From Spirochaeta sp. (GTDB lineage Bacteria; Spirochaetota; Spirochaetia; Sphaerochaetales; Sphaerochaetaceae): a stretch of 20,464 bases of DNA. The stretch's first letter is position 1. Each line of letters opens with the position of its first letter. The translations under genes were made by a program, and so were the position numbers. The notes under the pieces are model-generated. The model ran no database searches. It was given only the letters and a program-made list of their open reading frames with translations, and was not told the DNA's origin. Below, piece after piece: positions 14,568 through 20,464 of this stretch. Location of the stretch: NCBI GenBank assembly GCA_020054965.1, contig JAIMZO010000005.1:1-20464 (forward strand), read 5' to 3'.

Positions 14568-15279
14568 CCCTGCTGCGTCCTGTCAATGTATCCACTGTCC
14601 GTTTATGGGCATCCTCACAGCCATGCCAAGGCTTATCTGCATTCTCCGACTTGTACTTCTGTGTCATCCAATGCACATCTTTTGCCATCCTGTCGAGGTT
14701 GGCAACCTCAAGTTGAGCCATTGCTCGTACAAACTCTGGATATAACTTGGAGGAAAGCGCTTTCTCCCCGATCTCCAGCAGGAGGGTAAAGTGATGAAGG
14801 CAGAACCCTTTCCCTTGTGAGAGGGCCTCACGGAAGGAAGGGTCCTCTCCCCACAGATAACAGGTCGTGTACAGGTACCGCTGGAGTCGCTCTTCCATGG
14901 CTGAACAGACAAGGCACCCTTTCTCTCGTGAATCCATTACCGCATGGAAAGCTCTTACCGCTTTCTTCGCCTGTCGTGGATTGCTTGCTGACAGAAGCCC
15001 ATTGATCGCAGCCCCAGCCTTGACTCTTGTTGTTTCCAGGTAGGTATCCCCCATCAAGGCAACTCCCTGGGGCTTGTTGGCTGCAGCAAGCATACGCCAG
15101 TGTTTGGGACAGAAACCATGCTCATTCACCCGTACCCTGGTCTCTGGATTCATGACAGAGTTGCCCAGATAGAAATTGATTGCATCCTTCTGTGCCTCTG
15201 CCATAAGGTTGCAGATAAAACATTCACAGTTTTCCTGCACGCCATCCCAAACAGGAATTGTCTCCAACTCAATCTTCAT
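14548..15279 (-). CDS. DUF6062-type protein with two Cys/His half-sites
   Basis: This is a 243-residue cytoplasmic protein resembling the DUF6062 family, of unknown function. It contains two copies of one pattern: Cys18-x-Cys20-xx-Cys23 then GFC57PKH60, and Cys122-xx-Cys125 then GFC160LHH163. This indicates two metal-binding (probably zinc) modules in a duplicated helical protein. The second half also carries helical stretches with AMAQLEVANLDRMAKDVHW. ATG 15279 lies one base after the aldolase stop (TAGTATG) and has no proper Shine-Dalgarno, so translation is probably coupled to the aldolase. A later Met (25) would lose the first cysteines. Its end overlaps the convergent gene by 20 bases. 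Confidence 0.8.
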   Translation of the reverse strand: MKIELETIPVWDGVQENCECFICNLMAEAQKDAINFYLGNSVMNPETRVRVNEHGFCPKHWRMLAAANKPQGVALMGDTYLETTRVKAGAAINGLLSASNPRQAKKAVRAFHAVMDSREKGCLVCSAMEERLQRYLYTTCYLWGEDPSFREALSQGKGFCLHHFTLLLEIGEKALSSKLYPEFVRAMAQLEVANLDRMAKDVHWMTQKYKSENADKPWHGCEDAHKRTVDTLTGRSRVIDPVR

Positions 15280-15280
15280 A

Positions 15281-15949
15281 CTATTTTGACCCGTACTTCA
15301 TATGCATCAGCTGTTTAAGCCTTGGTTCCGGCAATTCCTTCACTTCATACTCCCCGCCGCCCATCTGCTTGGTGATGACGGTCATCTGCGCTGCACGCTC
15401 GAGCAATTCCATCTTGTCAAAAGCCTCCAGCATCGTTCGTCCAAGGGCTACCGCTCCATGATTTTCCAAAAGGAGTACATCATGGTCAAAGGAACTGGCA
15501 GCAACCTGTTCGGCAAGGTCCACGGTTCCCATCAGCCGATACTCAACATACGCTGGATCCTCGAGGATATAATATGATTCTGCAATCAGATGTGTATTGA
15601 TGGCACTCTTTCCATCCTTGGTGATGGCAGTGAACGCAGAAACATAGGTTGGATGGGCGTGCACAATTGCCTGGACGTCTGGACGGGCCACAAGGATCAG
15701 GCGATGCATCTCGGTTTCGATACTGAGGGGCAGATCCGGTGTCAGATTCTTCCCATCCAAGGTTACTACAGCAATGTCATCAGGAGTGAGCAGGCCCTTG
15801 TCGAGCGCACTGGGGGTGATGCAAAAAAGATCCTTGCTGATCCGCATGCTGATATTGCCACCACTGGCGGTGGTAAGTTGTCGATCGTACAGGCGGGTCA
15901 TGAAAGAAGCTACCTGCCTGCGGTATTTTTCATATTTTTTTGTTTCCAT
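15281..15949 (-). CDS. Class II (FucA/AraD-like) aldolase
   Basis: This is a 222-residue zinc-dependent class II aldolase/epimerase, close to L-fuculose-1-phosphate aldolase in length. It has GNISMR (31-36) in the phosphate-binding loop, SIETEMH (76-82) with Glu78 as the catalytic acid, zinc ligands His97 and His99 in HAHPTY, and His164 in ENHGAVALG. The substrate could be fuculose-, rhamnulose- or ribulose-phosphate or methylthioribulose-phosphate, and no sugar genes are adjacent to decide. The N-terminus matches the family length from ATG 15949. No Shine-Dalgarno precedes it. Instead an extended -10 ends six bases upstream, predicting a leaderless message. The DUF6062-type gene follows one base after the stop. 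Confidence 0.88.
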   Translation of the reverse strand: METKKYEKYRRQVASFMTRLYDRQLTTASGGNISMRISKDLFCITPSALDKGLLTPDDIAVVTLDGKNLTPDLPLSIETEMHRLILVARPDVQAIVHAHPTYVSAFTAITKDGKSAINTHLIAESYYILEDPAYVEYRLMGTVDLAEQVAASSFDHDVLLLENHGAVALGRTMLEAFDKMELLERAAQMTVITKQMGGGEYEVKELPEPRLKQLMHMKYGSK

Positions 15950-15955
15950 ACCGCG

Positions 15956-15964
15956 AGTATACCA
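15956..15964 (-). promoter_or_regulatory. Extended -10 promoter of the aldolase gene
   Basis: On the minus strand TGGTATACT fits the extended -10 form TGnTATAAT with one mismatch. Counting from the hexamer, the predicted +1 is the A of the ATG at 15949. No good -35 box is seen at 16-18 bases, as is common for extended -10 promoters. Confidence 0.6.
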
Positions 15965-16008
15965 TGGGAAGCCAACATTGGGGAACGTAAAACCTCATTG
16001 CTGGTACC

Positions 16009-16037
16009 TTGAGAAGGCAAGATGCTTTTGCTACAAT
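16009..16037 (+). promoter_or_regulatory. Promoter of proS
   Basis: TTGAGA (16009-16014), a 17-base spacer and TACAAT (16032-16037) give a near-consensus sigma-70-type promoter with a start near 16044. This rules out the upstream in-frame start at 16009 and supports ATG 16072. It is divergent from the aldolase promoter, about 50 bases away. Confidence 0.85.
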
Positions 16038-16071
16038 GGCCCCTGTTCGAATACCAAGGAGATGTATCAAG

Positions 16072-17838
16072 ATGAGGATGTCCAAACTCTTTTCCAAGAC
16101 CCTGCGAGAAGCCCCGAACGGTGCTGACAGCAAGGGGTATGAATATCTGCTGCGAGCAGGCTTTATCCGCCAGTTGGGAGCTGGCATCTTCACCTTGCTC
16201 CCCTTTGGATTCAGTGCAACCAAGAAGATAGAACAAGTCATTCGTGAAGAGATGAATGCAATCGGGGGGCAAGAGATCCTGATGCCGCTGGTCAATCCTG
16301 CGGATATCTGGAAGGAAACCGGCCGATTCTACAGCATCGACCGCGAGATGAGTAGATTCAATGACCGCGGGGGAAGGGATATGGTCCTTGCCATGACCCA
16401 TGAGGAGGCTGTCACCGATCTTGCCCGTGGAGAGATTGACAGCTACAAGCGGCTTCCCCTGCTTGTGTATCAGATCCAGACCAAGTGGAGGGATGATCCC
16501 CGTCCTCGTGCAGGGCTTATCAGGGTGAGAGAGTTCACCATGAAAGACAGCTACTCCTTCGATATTGATCAGGAAGGGCTGGATAAACAGTATGCTGAAC
16601 ATTATAAAGCCTACTTCAGGATTTTCAGCCGATGTGGCTTACCCGTCATCGTCGTAGGGGCAGACAGCGGCATGATGGGCGGCAAGATCAGCCACGAATA
16701 TATGTACCTCTCACCCATTGGAGAGGACACCATCATTACCTGTCCTGCATGCCATTATACAGCAAACCGTCAGGTGGCTGCCTTCAGGAAAACCTACTAC
16801 AGCGAGGAAATGAAGGAACCAGAGAAGGTGCTTACCCCTGATTGCAAGACCATCGAAGATCTTGCCGCATTCCTCAAGATAGAGAAACGCCAGACGGCTA
16901 AGGCAGTATTCCTGGTGGGGACCTTCATCAATGATACCAACGGGGAGGAAGAGGAAAAGCTCATTGTTGGCATCATCAGAGGAGATCTCGAGGTAGAAGA
17001 GAACAAACTGCAGAATGCAGTCAAGGCAAACTCCCTCAGGCCTGCCCATCCAGAGGAAATCACTGCAAAGAAGATGGTTCCAGGCTATGGTTCAGCCATT
17101 GGCTGCGCAGATGATGTTCTTGTGGTGGTTGATGACTCAGTGGCAAGGAGCAACAACCTGGTCGCTGGTGCAAATGAAGAGGGATACCACCTGCTCAACA
17201 CCAACTTCGGCAGGGACTACCAGGGAGAAGTTGCTGATATTGCAAGTGCAAGCGGTGGCCATGCCTGTCCTGAATGCGGAGAACCCCTGGTTGCCTCGAA
17301 GGGTGTGGAAGTAGGTAACATCTTCCAGCTGAACACCCGATACAGTGAGAGCATGAACTGTACCTTCCAAGATGAGAACGGTGTCCGCCGACCTGTGATC
17401 ATGGGATCCTATGGTATCGGAGTTGGACGTCTGCTTGCCTGTCTTGCAGAGAACTACAGTGATGAGAAAGGACTCAGCCTGCCGATCAGTGTGGCGCCAA
17501 TGCAGGTGCACTTGGTGAGTCTGGTAAAGGATGCCCAAGTGGCTGAAACCATCTATCAGTCACTCACCCAGGCAGGTGTTGAGGTTCTCTATGATGACCG
17601 GAAGGAGTCAGCCGGGGTAAAGTTTGCTGATGCTGATCTTATCGGCCTCCCCATTCGCATTACCTTGGGGAACCGTTCCCTGAAGGAAGGAAAGGTGGAG
17701 GTGAAACTCAGAAGCAATCTTGAAGAGTCTTTCTCCTTCGGTGTTGATACCGTAGTAGAGGAAACCCTCAGCCTGATTGCGAGACTCAAGGATGAATTGG
17801 CCTCGCAGATTGTAGAGACTGAGTGGCAGAAAAACTAA
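16072..17838 (+). CDS. proS: Prolyl-tRNA synthetase with INS editing domain
   Basis: This is a class II synthetase that charges tRNA-Pro. It is 588 residues, prokaryotic type. It begins MRMSKLFSKTLREAPNGADS and contains LAMTHEEAV (106-114), motif 2 around TKWRDDPRPRAGLIRVREF (137-155), and motif 3 MGSYGIGVGRLLACLAE (444-460). Between motifs 2 and 3 lies the INS (YbaK-like) editing domain (about 232-398), with KAVFLV and VPGYGSAIGCADD, which clears mischarged Ala. Two CxxC pairs (Cys224/227 and Cys399/402) flank it and may hold a metal. ATG 16072 has AAGGAG at 16056-16061. The open frame extends to 16009, but that part lies over the promoter. Confidence 0.96.
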   Translation: MRMSKLFSKTLREAPNGADSKGYEYLLRAGFIRQLGAGIFTLLPFGFSATKKIEQVIREEMNAIGGQEILMPLVNPADIWKETGRFYSIDREMSRFNDRGGRDMVLAMTHEEAVTDLARGEIDSYKRLPLLVYQIQTKWRDDPRPRAGLIRVREFTMKDSYSFDIDQEGLDKQYAEHYKAYFRIFSRCGLPVIVVGADSGMMGGKISHEYMYLSPIGEDTIITCPACHYTANRQVAAFRKTYYSEEMKEPEKVLTPDCKTIEDLAAFLKIEKRQTAKAVFLVGTFINDTNGEEEEKLIVGIIRGDLEVEENKLQNAVKANSLRPAHPEEITAKKMVPGYGSAIGCADDVLVVVDDSVARSNNLVAGANEEGYHLLNTNFGRDYQGEVADIASASGGHACPECGEPLVASKGVEVGNIFQLNTRYSESMNCTFQDENGVRRPVIMGSYGIGVGRLLACLAENYSDEKGLSLPISVAPMQVHLVSLVKDAQVAETIYQSLTQAGVEVLYDDRKESAGVKFADADLIGLPIRITLGNRSLKEGKVEVKLRSNLEESFSFGVDTVVEETLSLIARLKDELASQIVETEWQKN

Positions 17839-17863
17839 ATCGAAAGCCTAGAGAAATGAATAT

Positions 17864-17897
17864 CCCTTGGTCAGTATGCATTGATCAAGGGAGTTTT
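17864..17897. terminator. Hairpin terminator between proS and the ankyrin gene
   Basis: CCCTTGGTCA (17864-17873) pairs with TGATCAAGGG (17882-17891) with one G-T wobble across an 8-base loop, followed by AGTTTTG. It lies between convergent genes and may serve both, though only the plus side has a T-tract. Confidence 0.7.
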
Positions 17898-17919
17898 GTA
17901 TTCCAAGGCTGAAAATGTG

Positions 17920-18432
17920 TCAGTTGGCACCCATCTTCTTCAACTGATTGATTATATAGGTACGCTTTGCTGCCTTGGCATACTCAAGCACAGAGTGGCC
18001 CTGGTAGTCACGGGCATTGATATCAGCACCGGCTTTCAGCAAGGCTGTTACAACACGTGTCTCGGGATTGCTGTTTACAGCCATGATCAAGGCAGTCTCC
18101 CCAAGATAGTTTCGCGCATTCAAGTCAGCACCGGCTTTCAGCAATTCTTCGATGATCTTGGGACTGGTGCTCTTGTTGGCTGCAAGGTGAAGAGCATTTG
18201 AGCGATACTTTGGCTCAGCCTCCTGAATATCTGCTCCTGCTTCCAGTAACGCCTTAAGGACATTCACGGATGAATTGTACTGGGCCGCCAGCATAATTGG
18301 AGTAAGACCCCACTCATTCTGGGTATGAATGTCTGCACCCTGCTCAAGTAGACTTTTCACTTCCTTCACTTTGGTGGCAGAAACTGATGCCGCCAGCAAT
18401 TTCTTGTTCAGAGTCTCTTCTCGTTTTGACAT
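17920..18432 (-). CDS. Small ankyrin-repeat protein
   Basis: This 170-residue soluble protein is made of about four ankyrin repeats: VKSLLEQGADIHTQNEWGLTPIMLAA, LKALLEAGADIQEAEPKYRSNALHLAA, IEELLKAGADLNARNYLGETALIMAV and VTALLKAGADINARDYQGHSVLEYAK. A short basic helix precedes them and a capping helix ends in INQLKKMGAN. Ankyrin repeats are protein-binding scaffolds, so a partner cannot be named from sequence. No signal peptide is seen, so it is probably cytoplasmic. AAGGAG (minus strand, 18444-18449) lies 11 bases before the ATG. A near-consensus promoter whose spacer holds a palindrome lies upstream, so expression may be tightly controlled. It is divergent from the adenosine deaminase gene. 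Confidence 0.92.
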   Translation of the reverse strand: MSKREETLNKKLLAASVSATKVKEVKSLLEQGADIHTQNEWGLTPIMLAAQYNSSVNVLKALLEAGADIQEAEPKYRSNALHLAANKSTSPKIIEELLKAGADLNARNYLGETALIMAVNSNPETRVVTALLKAGADINARDYQGHSVLEYAKAAKRTYIINQLKKMGAN

Positions 18433-18462
18433 ATGCAGAATATCTCCTTACTCATTATTTGA

Positions 18463-18490
18463 ATTGTACTTACTACAAGTAGTATTTCAA
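18463..18490 (-). promoter_or_regulatory. Promoter of the ankyrin gene with an operator-like palindrome
   Basis: On the minus strand TTGAAA (18490-18485), a 16-base spacer and TACAAT (18468-18463) predict a start near 18456. The spacer holds the exact palindrome TACTAC-TT-GTAGTA (18471-18484), the classic place for a repressor or MerR-type activator site. AATTGTAC occurs here (18462-18469) and again at 18501-18508. Confidence 0.7.
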
Positions 18491-18560
18491 TTTTTCTTAA
18501 AATTGTACAGTCTTGGACCCAGCTTTTACCCAATTTCATCACTCTGTTACCCTTTTGGAT

Positions 18561-18590
18561 TTGCTTCATCACACGTATATGCAGTATGAT
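18561..18590 (+). promoter_or_regulatory. Candidate promoter of the adenosine deaminase gene
   Basis: TTGCTT (18561-18566), an 18-base spacer and TATGAT (18585-18590) predict +1 at 18597, the A of the ATG, implying a leaderless message. No Shine-Dalgarno is seen before this or the two other in-frame starts (18513 TTG, 18579 ATG). Confidence 0.5.
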
Positions 18591-18596
18591 AAACCC

Positions 18597-19682
18597 ATGG
18601 TAACAAAGGAAATCATCAAACAAGTCCCTAAAGTTGAACTCCACGACCACCTTGATGGAGGATTGAGGATCCAGACCATTCTCAGCCTAGCCAAAGCACA
18701 AGGCATCACCCTTCCCACTGAGGACCCTGAAGAACTCCACCAGTGGTTTGTCAGGGGAGGCAAGCAGAAAAGCCTCTCCTTGTATCTTGAAGCTTTTGCC
18801 CTGACCACCAAGGTTATGCAAAACAGGGCAGCATTGCATCGTGTTGCCTTTGAGGCTGTAGAGGATCTTGCTGCCGAGAATGTATGCTATGCAGAAATCC
18901 GTTTTGCCCCTATCCTTCACATAGAGGGCGACCTGTCCCTGGAGGAAGCAGTGCAAGCTGTGCTTGATGGCCTGCAACAAGGAACACGAAAAACGGGAAT
19001 GCCCACCGGCCTGATCCTTTGTGCCATGCGCAACCAATCACCGAGCGTCAGCAAGCGCATTGCAGAACTCGCCGTTGCCTTCGCCGATCGTGGTGTTGTT
19101 GGATTCGACCTTGCCGGCGATGAGATCGGGTACCCTGCCAAGAAACATCTTGACGCATTCCAATTCATCAGAAGCAAGAACTTCAATATAACCATCCATG
19201 CAGGTGAAGCCTTCGGGGTAGAGTCCATCTGGCAAGCTGTCCAACTGTGTGGTGCTCATCGCATCGGGCATGGCGTTCGCTTGGTGGAGGACATGGGGAT
19301 TGAGGGAACCAGAATCGAGAAAATGGGTTCCCTTGCAGCCTTCATCCTTGACCGGAGGATTCCAATGGAAATGTGTCTTACCAGTAATGTTGGGACAGGG
19401 GCAGTGAAGGACTATGACAGCCATCCATTCCCCATCCTCTTCAGAAACAAGTTCAGGGTATTCCTTTGCAGCGATAACCGCTTGATGAGCGACACCACGA
19501 TAACCAAGGAGATGGAGCTTGCAGTCCAATACTACAACCTGACCATCCGGGATCTTGAGAAGATCACGATCAATGCGATGAAGTCCGCTTTCATCCATCA
19601 TGACCAGAAACTCTCAATCATCTATGATGTGATCAAGCAACGATACGCTGAGATTCGCCAGAAATACGATCTTCAGGACTAG
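18597..19682 (+). CDS. add: Adenosine deaminase
   Basis: This zinc-dependent TIM-barrel hydrolase converts adenosine or deoxyadenosine to inosine in purine salvage. It is 361 residues. Metal and catalytic residues are all visible: His16 and His18 in LHDHLDGG, His201 and Glu204 in HAGEA, His225 in HRIGHG, and Asp293 in CSDNRLMSDTT. The SDNRLMSDT form, in place of the TDDP of E. coli and mouse enzymes, and the LHDHLDGGLR opening resemble the actinobacterial branch as I recall it. The start was set at 18597: it gives the usual distance to the HDH motif, and the in-frame region upstream (18513-18596) carries the promoter. The stop overlaps the end of the convergent rhomboid gene by two bases (CTAG). 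Confidence 0.92.
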   Translation: MVTKEIIKQVPKVELHDHLDGGLRIQTILSLAKAQGITLPTEDPEELHQWFVRGGKQKSLSLYLEAFALTTKVMQNRAALHRVAFEAVEDLAAENVCYAEIRFAPILHIEGDLSLEEAVQAVLDGLQQGTRKTGMPTGLILCAMRNQSPSVSKRIAELAVAFADRGVVGFDLAGDEIGYPAKKHLDAFQFIRSKNFNITIHAGEAFGVESIWQAVQLCGAHRIGHGVRLVEDMGIEGTRIEKMGSLAAFILDRRIPMEMCLTSNVGTGAVKDYDSHPFPILFRNKFRVFLCSDNRLMSDTTITKEMELAVQYYNLTIRDLEKITINAMKSAFIHHDQKLSIIYDVIKQRYAEIRQKYDLQD

Positions 19683-20317
19683 AGCGTCCGCTTGAACACA
19701 TCCAGAGGATTGATCCTCATACGGATCCTGCAGTACAGGTACCCGAATATCAAACCACTGAGATGGGTAAGGTGTGCAACATTTCCCCCAGCGCCAAATA
19801 CATGGCTGGAAAGTTCAATAAATGCATACAAGATGACCAGGATCGGGGCTCTGATGGGAATGAGGCCAAAGACAAAGATTACCGAGTAAGGATAGAAGAC
19901 TGCGAACATCAAGAGCACCCCGTAGATAGCTCCCGATGCACCCACAAGGATGACATTCGTCCCGGCAAGATAGTAACTGAAGAAACTGACAATCCCACTG
20001 AACAGACCAGTCAGGAGATAGAACAGGAGAAACTCCTTGCTCCCAATCCTGCGTTCAACCATCGAGCCAAAGATGAAAAGACTCAGCATGTTGAATAGCA
20101 GATGACTAAACCCCCCATGCACAAACATGTAGGTGAAAGGTTGCCAGAGATATCCTCCCAAGACCAGGGAAGGAATCATTGCAAGATAGTAGGTAAGCCT
20201 TGGATAGACCATCGATGTGACGAGAAATACCAAGACGTTGATGCCAACCAACTTGAGCGTAACATTTTTATAGCTCGTATCCCGGAATCTCCGGTTCAAA
20301 ATAGTGCTCTTTTTCAT
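19679..20317 (-). CDS. Rhomboid family intramembrane serine protease
   Basis: This 212-residue membrane protease cleaves transmembrane segments. It has six hydrophobic segments. Catalytic Ser129 lies in GASGAIYG (127-133) and catalytic His185 in HLTHLSGLIFG. The HGGFSHLLFNML block (67-78) supplies the His72/Asn76 oxyanion pair of GlpG-like rhomboids. Substrates are unknown. The open frame extends to 20398, but the first part is unlike the family and covers the promoter. MKKSTILNRR from 20317 is preferred, and ATG 20323 would add two residues. Neither has a Shine-Dalgarno. The stop overlaps the adenosine deaminase stop. Confidence 0.9.
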   Translation of the reverse strand: MKKSTILNRRFRDTSYKNVTLKLVGINVLVFLVTSMVYPRLTYYLAMIPSLVLGGYLWQPFTYMFVHGGFSHLLFNMLSLFIFGSMVERRIGSKEFLLFYLLTGLFSGIVSFFSYYLAGTNVILVGASGAIYGVLLMFAVFYPYSVIFVFGLIPIRAPILVILYAFIELSSHVFGAGGNVAHLTHLSGLIFGYLYCRIRMRINPLDVFKRTL

Positions 20318-20323
20318 AAGCAT

Positions 20324-20352
20324 ACAGTATATAGGGAAAGAGACAACGTCAA
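20324..20352 (-). promoter_or_regulatory. Candidate promoter of the rhomboid gene
   Basis: On the minus strand TTGACG (20352-20347), 17 bases, then TACTGT (20329-20324) puts +1 exactly on the A of ATG 20317. The overlapping TATACT (20331-20326) is a better -10 but gives a 15-base spacer and +1 two bases before the ATG. Either way there is almost no leader. Confidence 0.5.
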
Positions 20353-20364
20353 TTGAGCAAAATT

Positions 20365-20410
20365 TGCACACCTTTTTACGGGTGTGAATGCAATGCACAC
20401 CCTTTTTACG
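20365..20410. repeat. Direct repeat with embedded hairpin upstream of the rhomboid gene
   Basis: TGCACACCTTTTTACG (20365-20380) is repeated as TGCACACCCTTTTTACG (20394-20410), 29 bases apart. Between them GGGTGTG (20380-20386) can pair with CACACCC (20396-20402), followed by five T, a terminator-like hairpin on the plus strand; GGTGTG can also pair with the first copy. It may be an operator pair for the rhomboid gene or a terminator. Confidence 0.45.
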
Positions 20411-20464
20411 CCCCTACCCCTATTTGCAGGCTCCATTCCCCTGTTTTGTTCTTGGCACGCTTAT

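Noticed and set aside
16009..16071. Longer ProRS from 16009
   Set aside because: The added 21 residues cover the -35 and -10 boxes and do not look like the ProRS N-terminus.
20453..20464. Sigma-54 -24 element (TGGCACG) at the window end
   Set aside because: The -12 half would lie beyond the window, so the match cannot be judged.

Overview
The window reads as a dense bacterial chromosome segment of roughly balanced base composition, with short intergenic gaps and no mobile element, RNA gene, CRISPR array or broken gene visible. The gene set (a PspA/PspC envelope-stress locus with a sigma-54 activator, a DUF1576 membrane protein, a DUF6062-type Cys/His protein, bacterial AspRS and ProRS) suggests a spirochaete, perhaps a Sphaerochaeta relative. 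That placement is inference from gene content and was not tested by alignment.

Region 1 (1-4466) is a phage-shock (Psp) envelope-stress locus. A partial pspA and a minimal pspC converge on pspF, a sigma-54 activator on the minus strand. pspF is divergent from a second set: pspA, a PspB-like membrane coiled-coil protein, a longer pspC and a DUF4097 ('toastrack') protein. The 213-base gap between pspF and the second pspA holds two 16-base near-palindromes, an IHF/HU-like site and a well-formed -24/-12 promoter, the same layout as the enterobacterial pspF/pspA control region. A terminator closes the operon.

Region 2 (4517-6206) is a two-gene unit: a DUF1576 polytopic membrane protein with clear internal duplication, translationally coupled to an unrecognised 126-residue soluble protein. 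Region 3 (6207-10699) is carAB, encoding both subunits of carbamoyl-phosphate synthetase. Its promoter carries repeated TGTTGCATA boxes, one of them over the -35 element. Region 4 (10700-12600) is aspS with its own promoter and a strong terminator.

Region 5 (12600-15949) holds a cation-diffusion-facilitator exporter, an OsmC-like protein and an unrecognised basic-tailed protein on the plus strand. These converge on a minus-strand pair, a class II aldolase and a DUF6062-type protein. Region 6 (15950-17897) is proS, divergent from the aldolase. Region 7 (17898-20464) has a small ankyrin-repeat protein divergent from an adenosine deaminase, which converges on a rhomboid protease.

The main observations beyond gene calls are the sigma-54 control region of the psp locus, the repeated operator-like boxes at carAB, and three genes (aldolase, adenosine deaminase, rhomboid) that lack a Shine-Dalgarno sequence and have a -10-like hexamer ending six bases before the start codon, suggesting leaderless transcripts. 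There is also an exact palindrome inside the spacer of the ankyrin-gene promoter.
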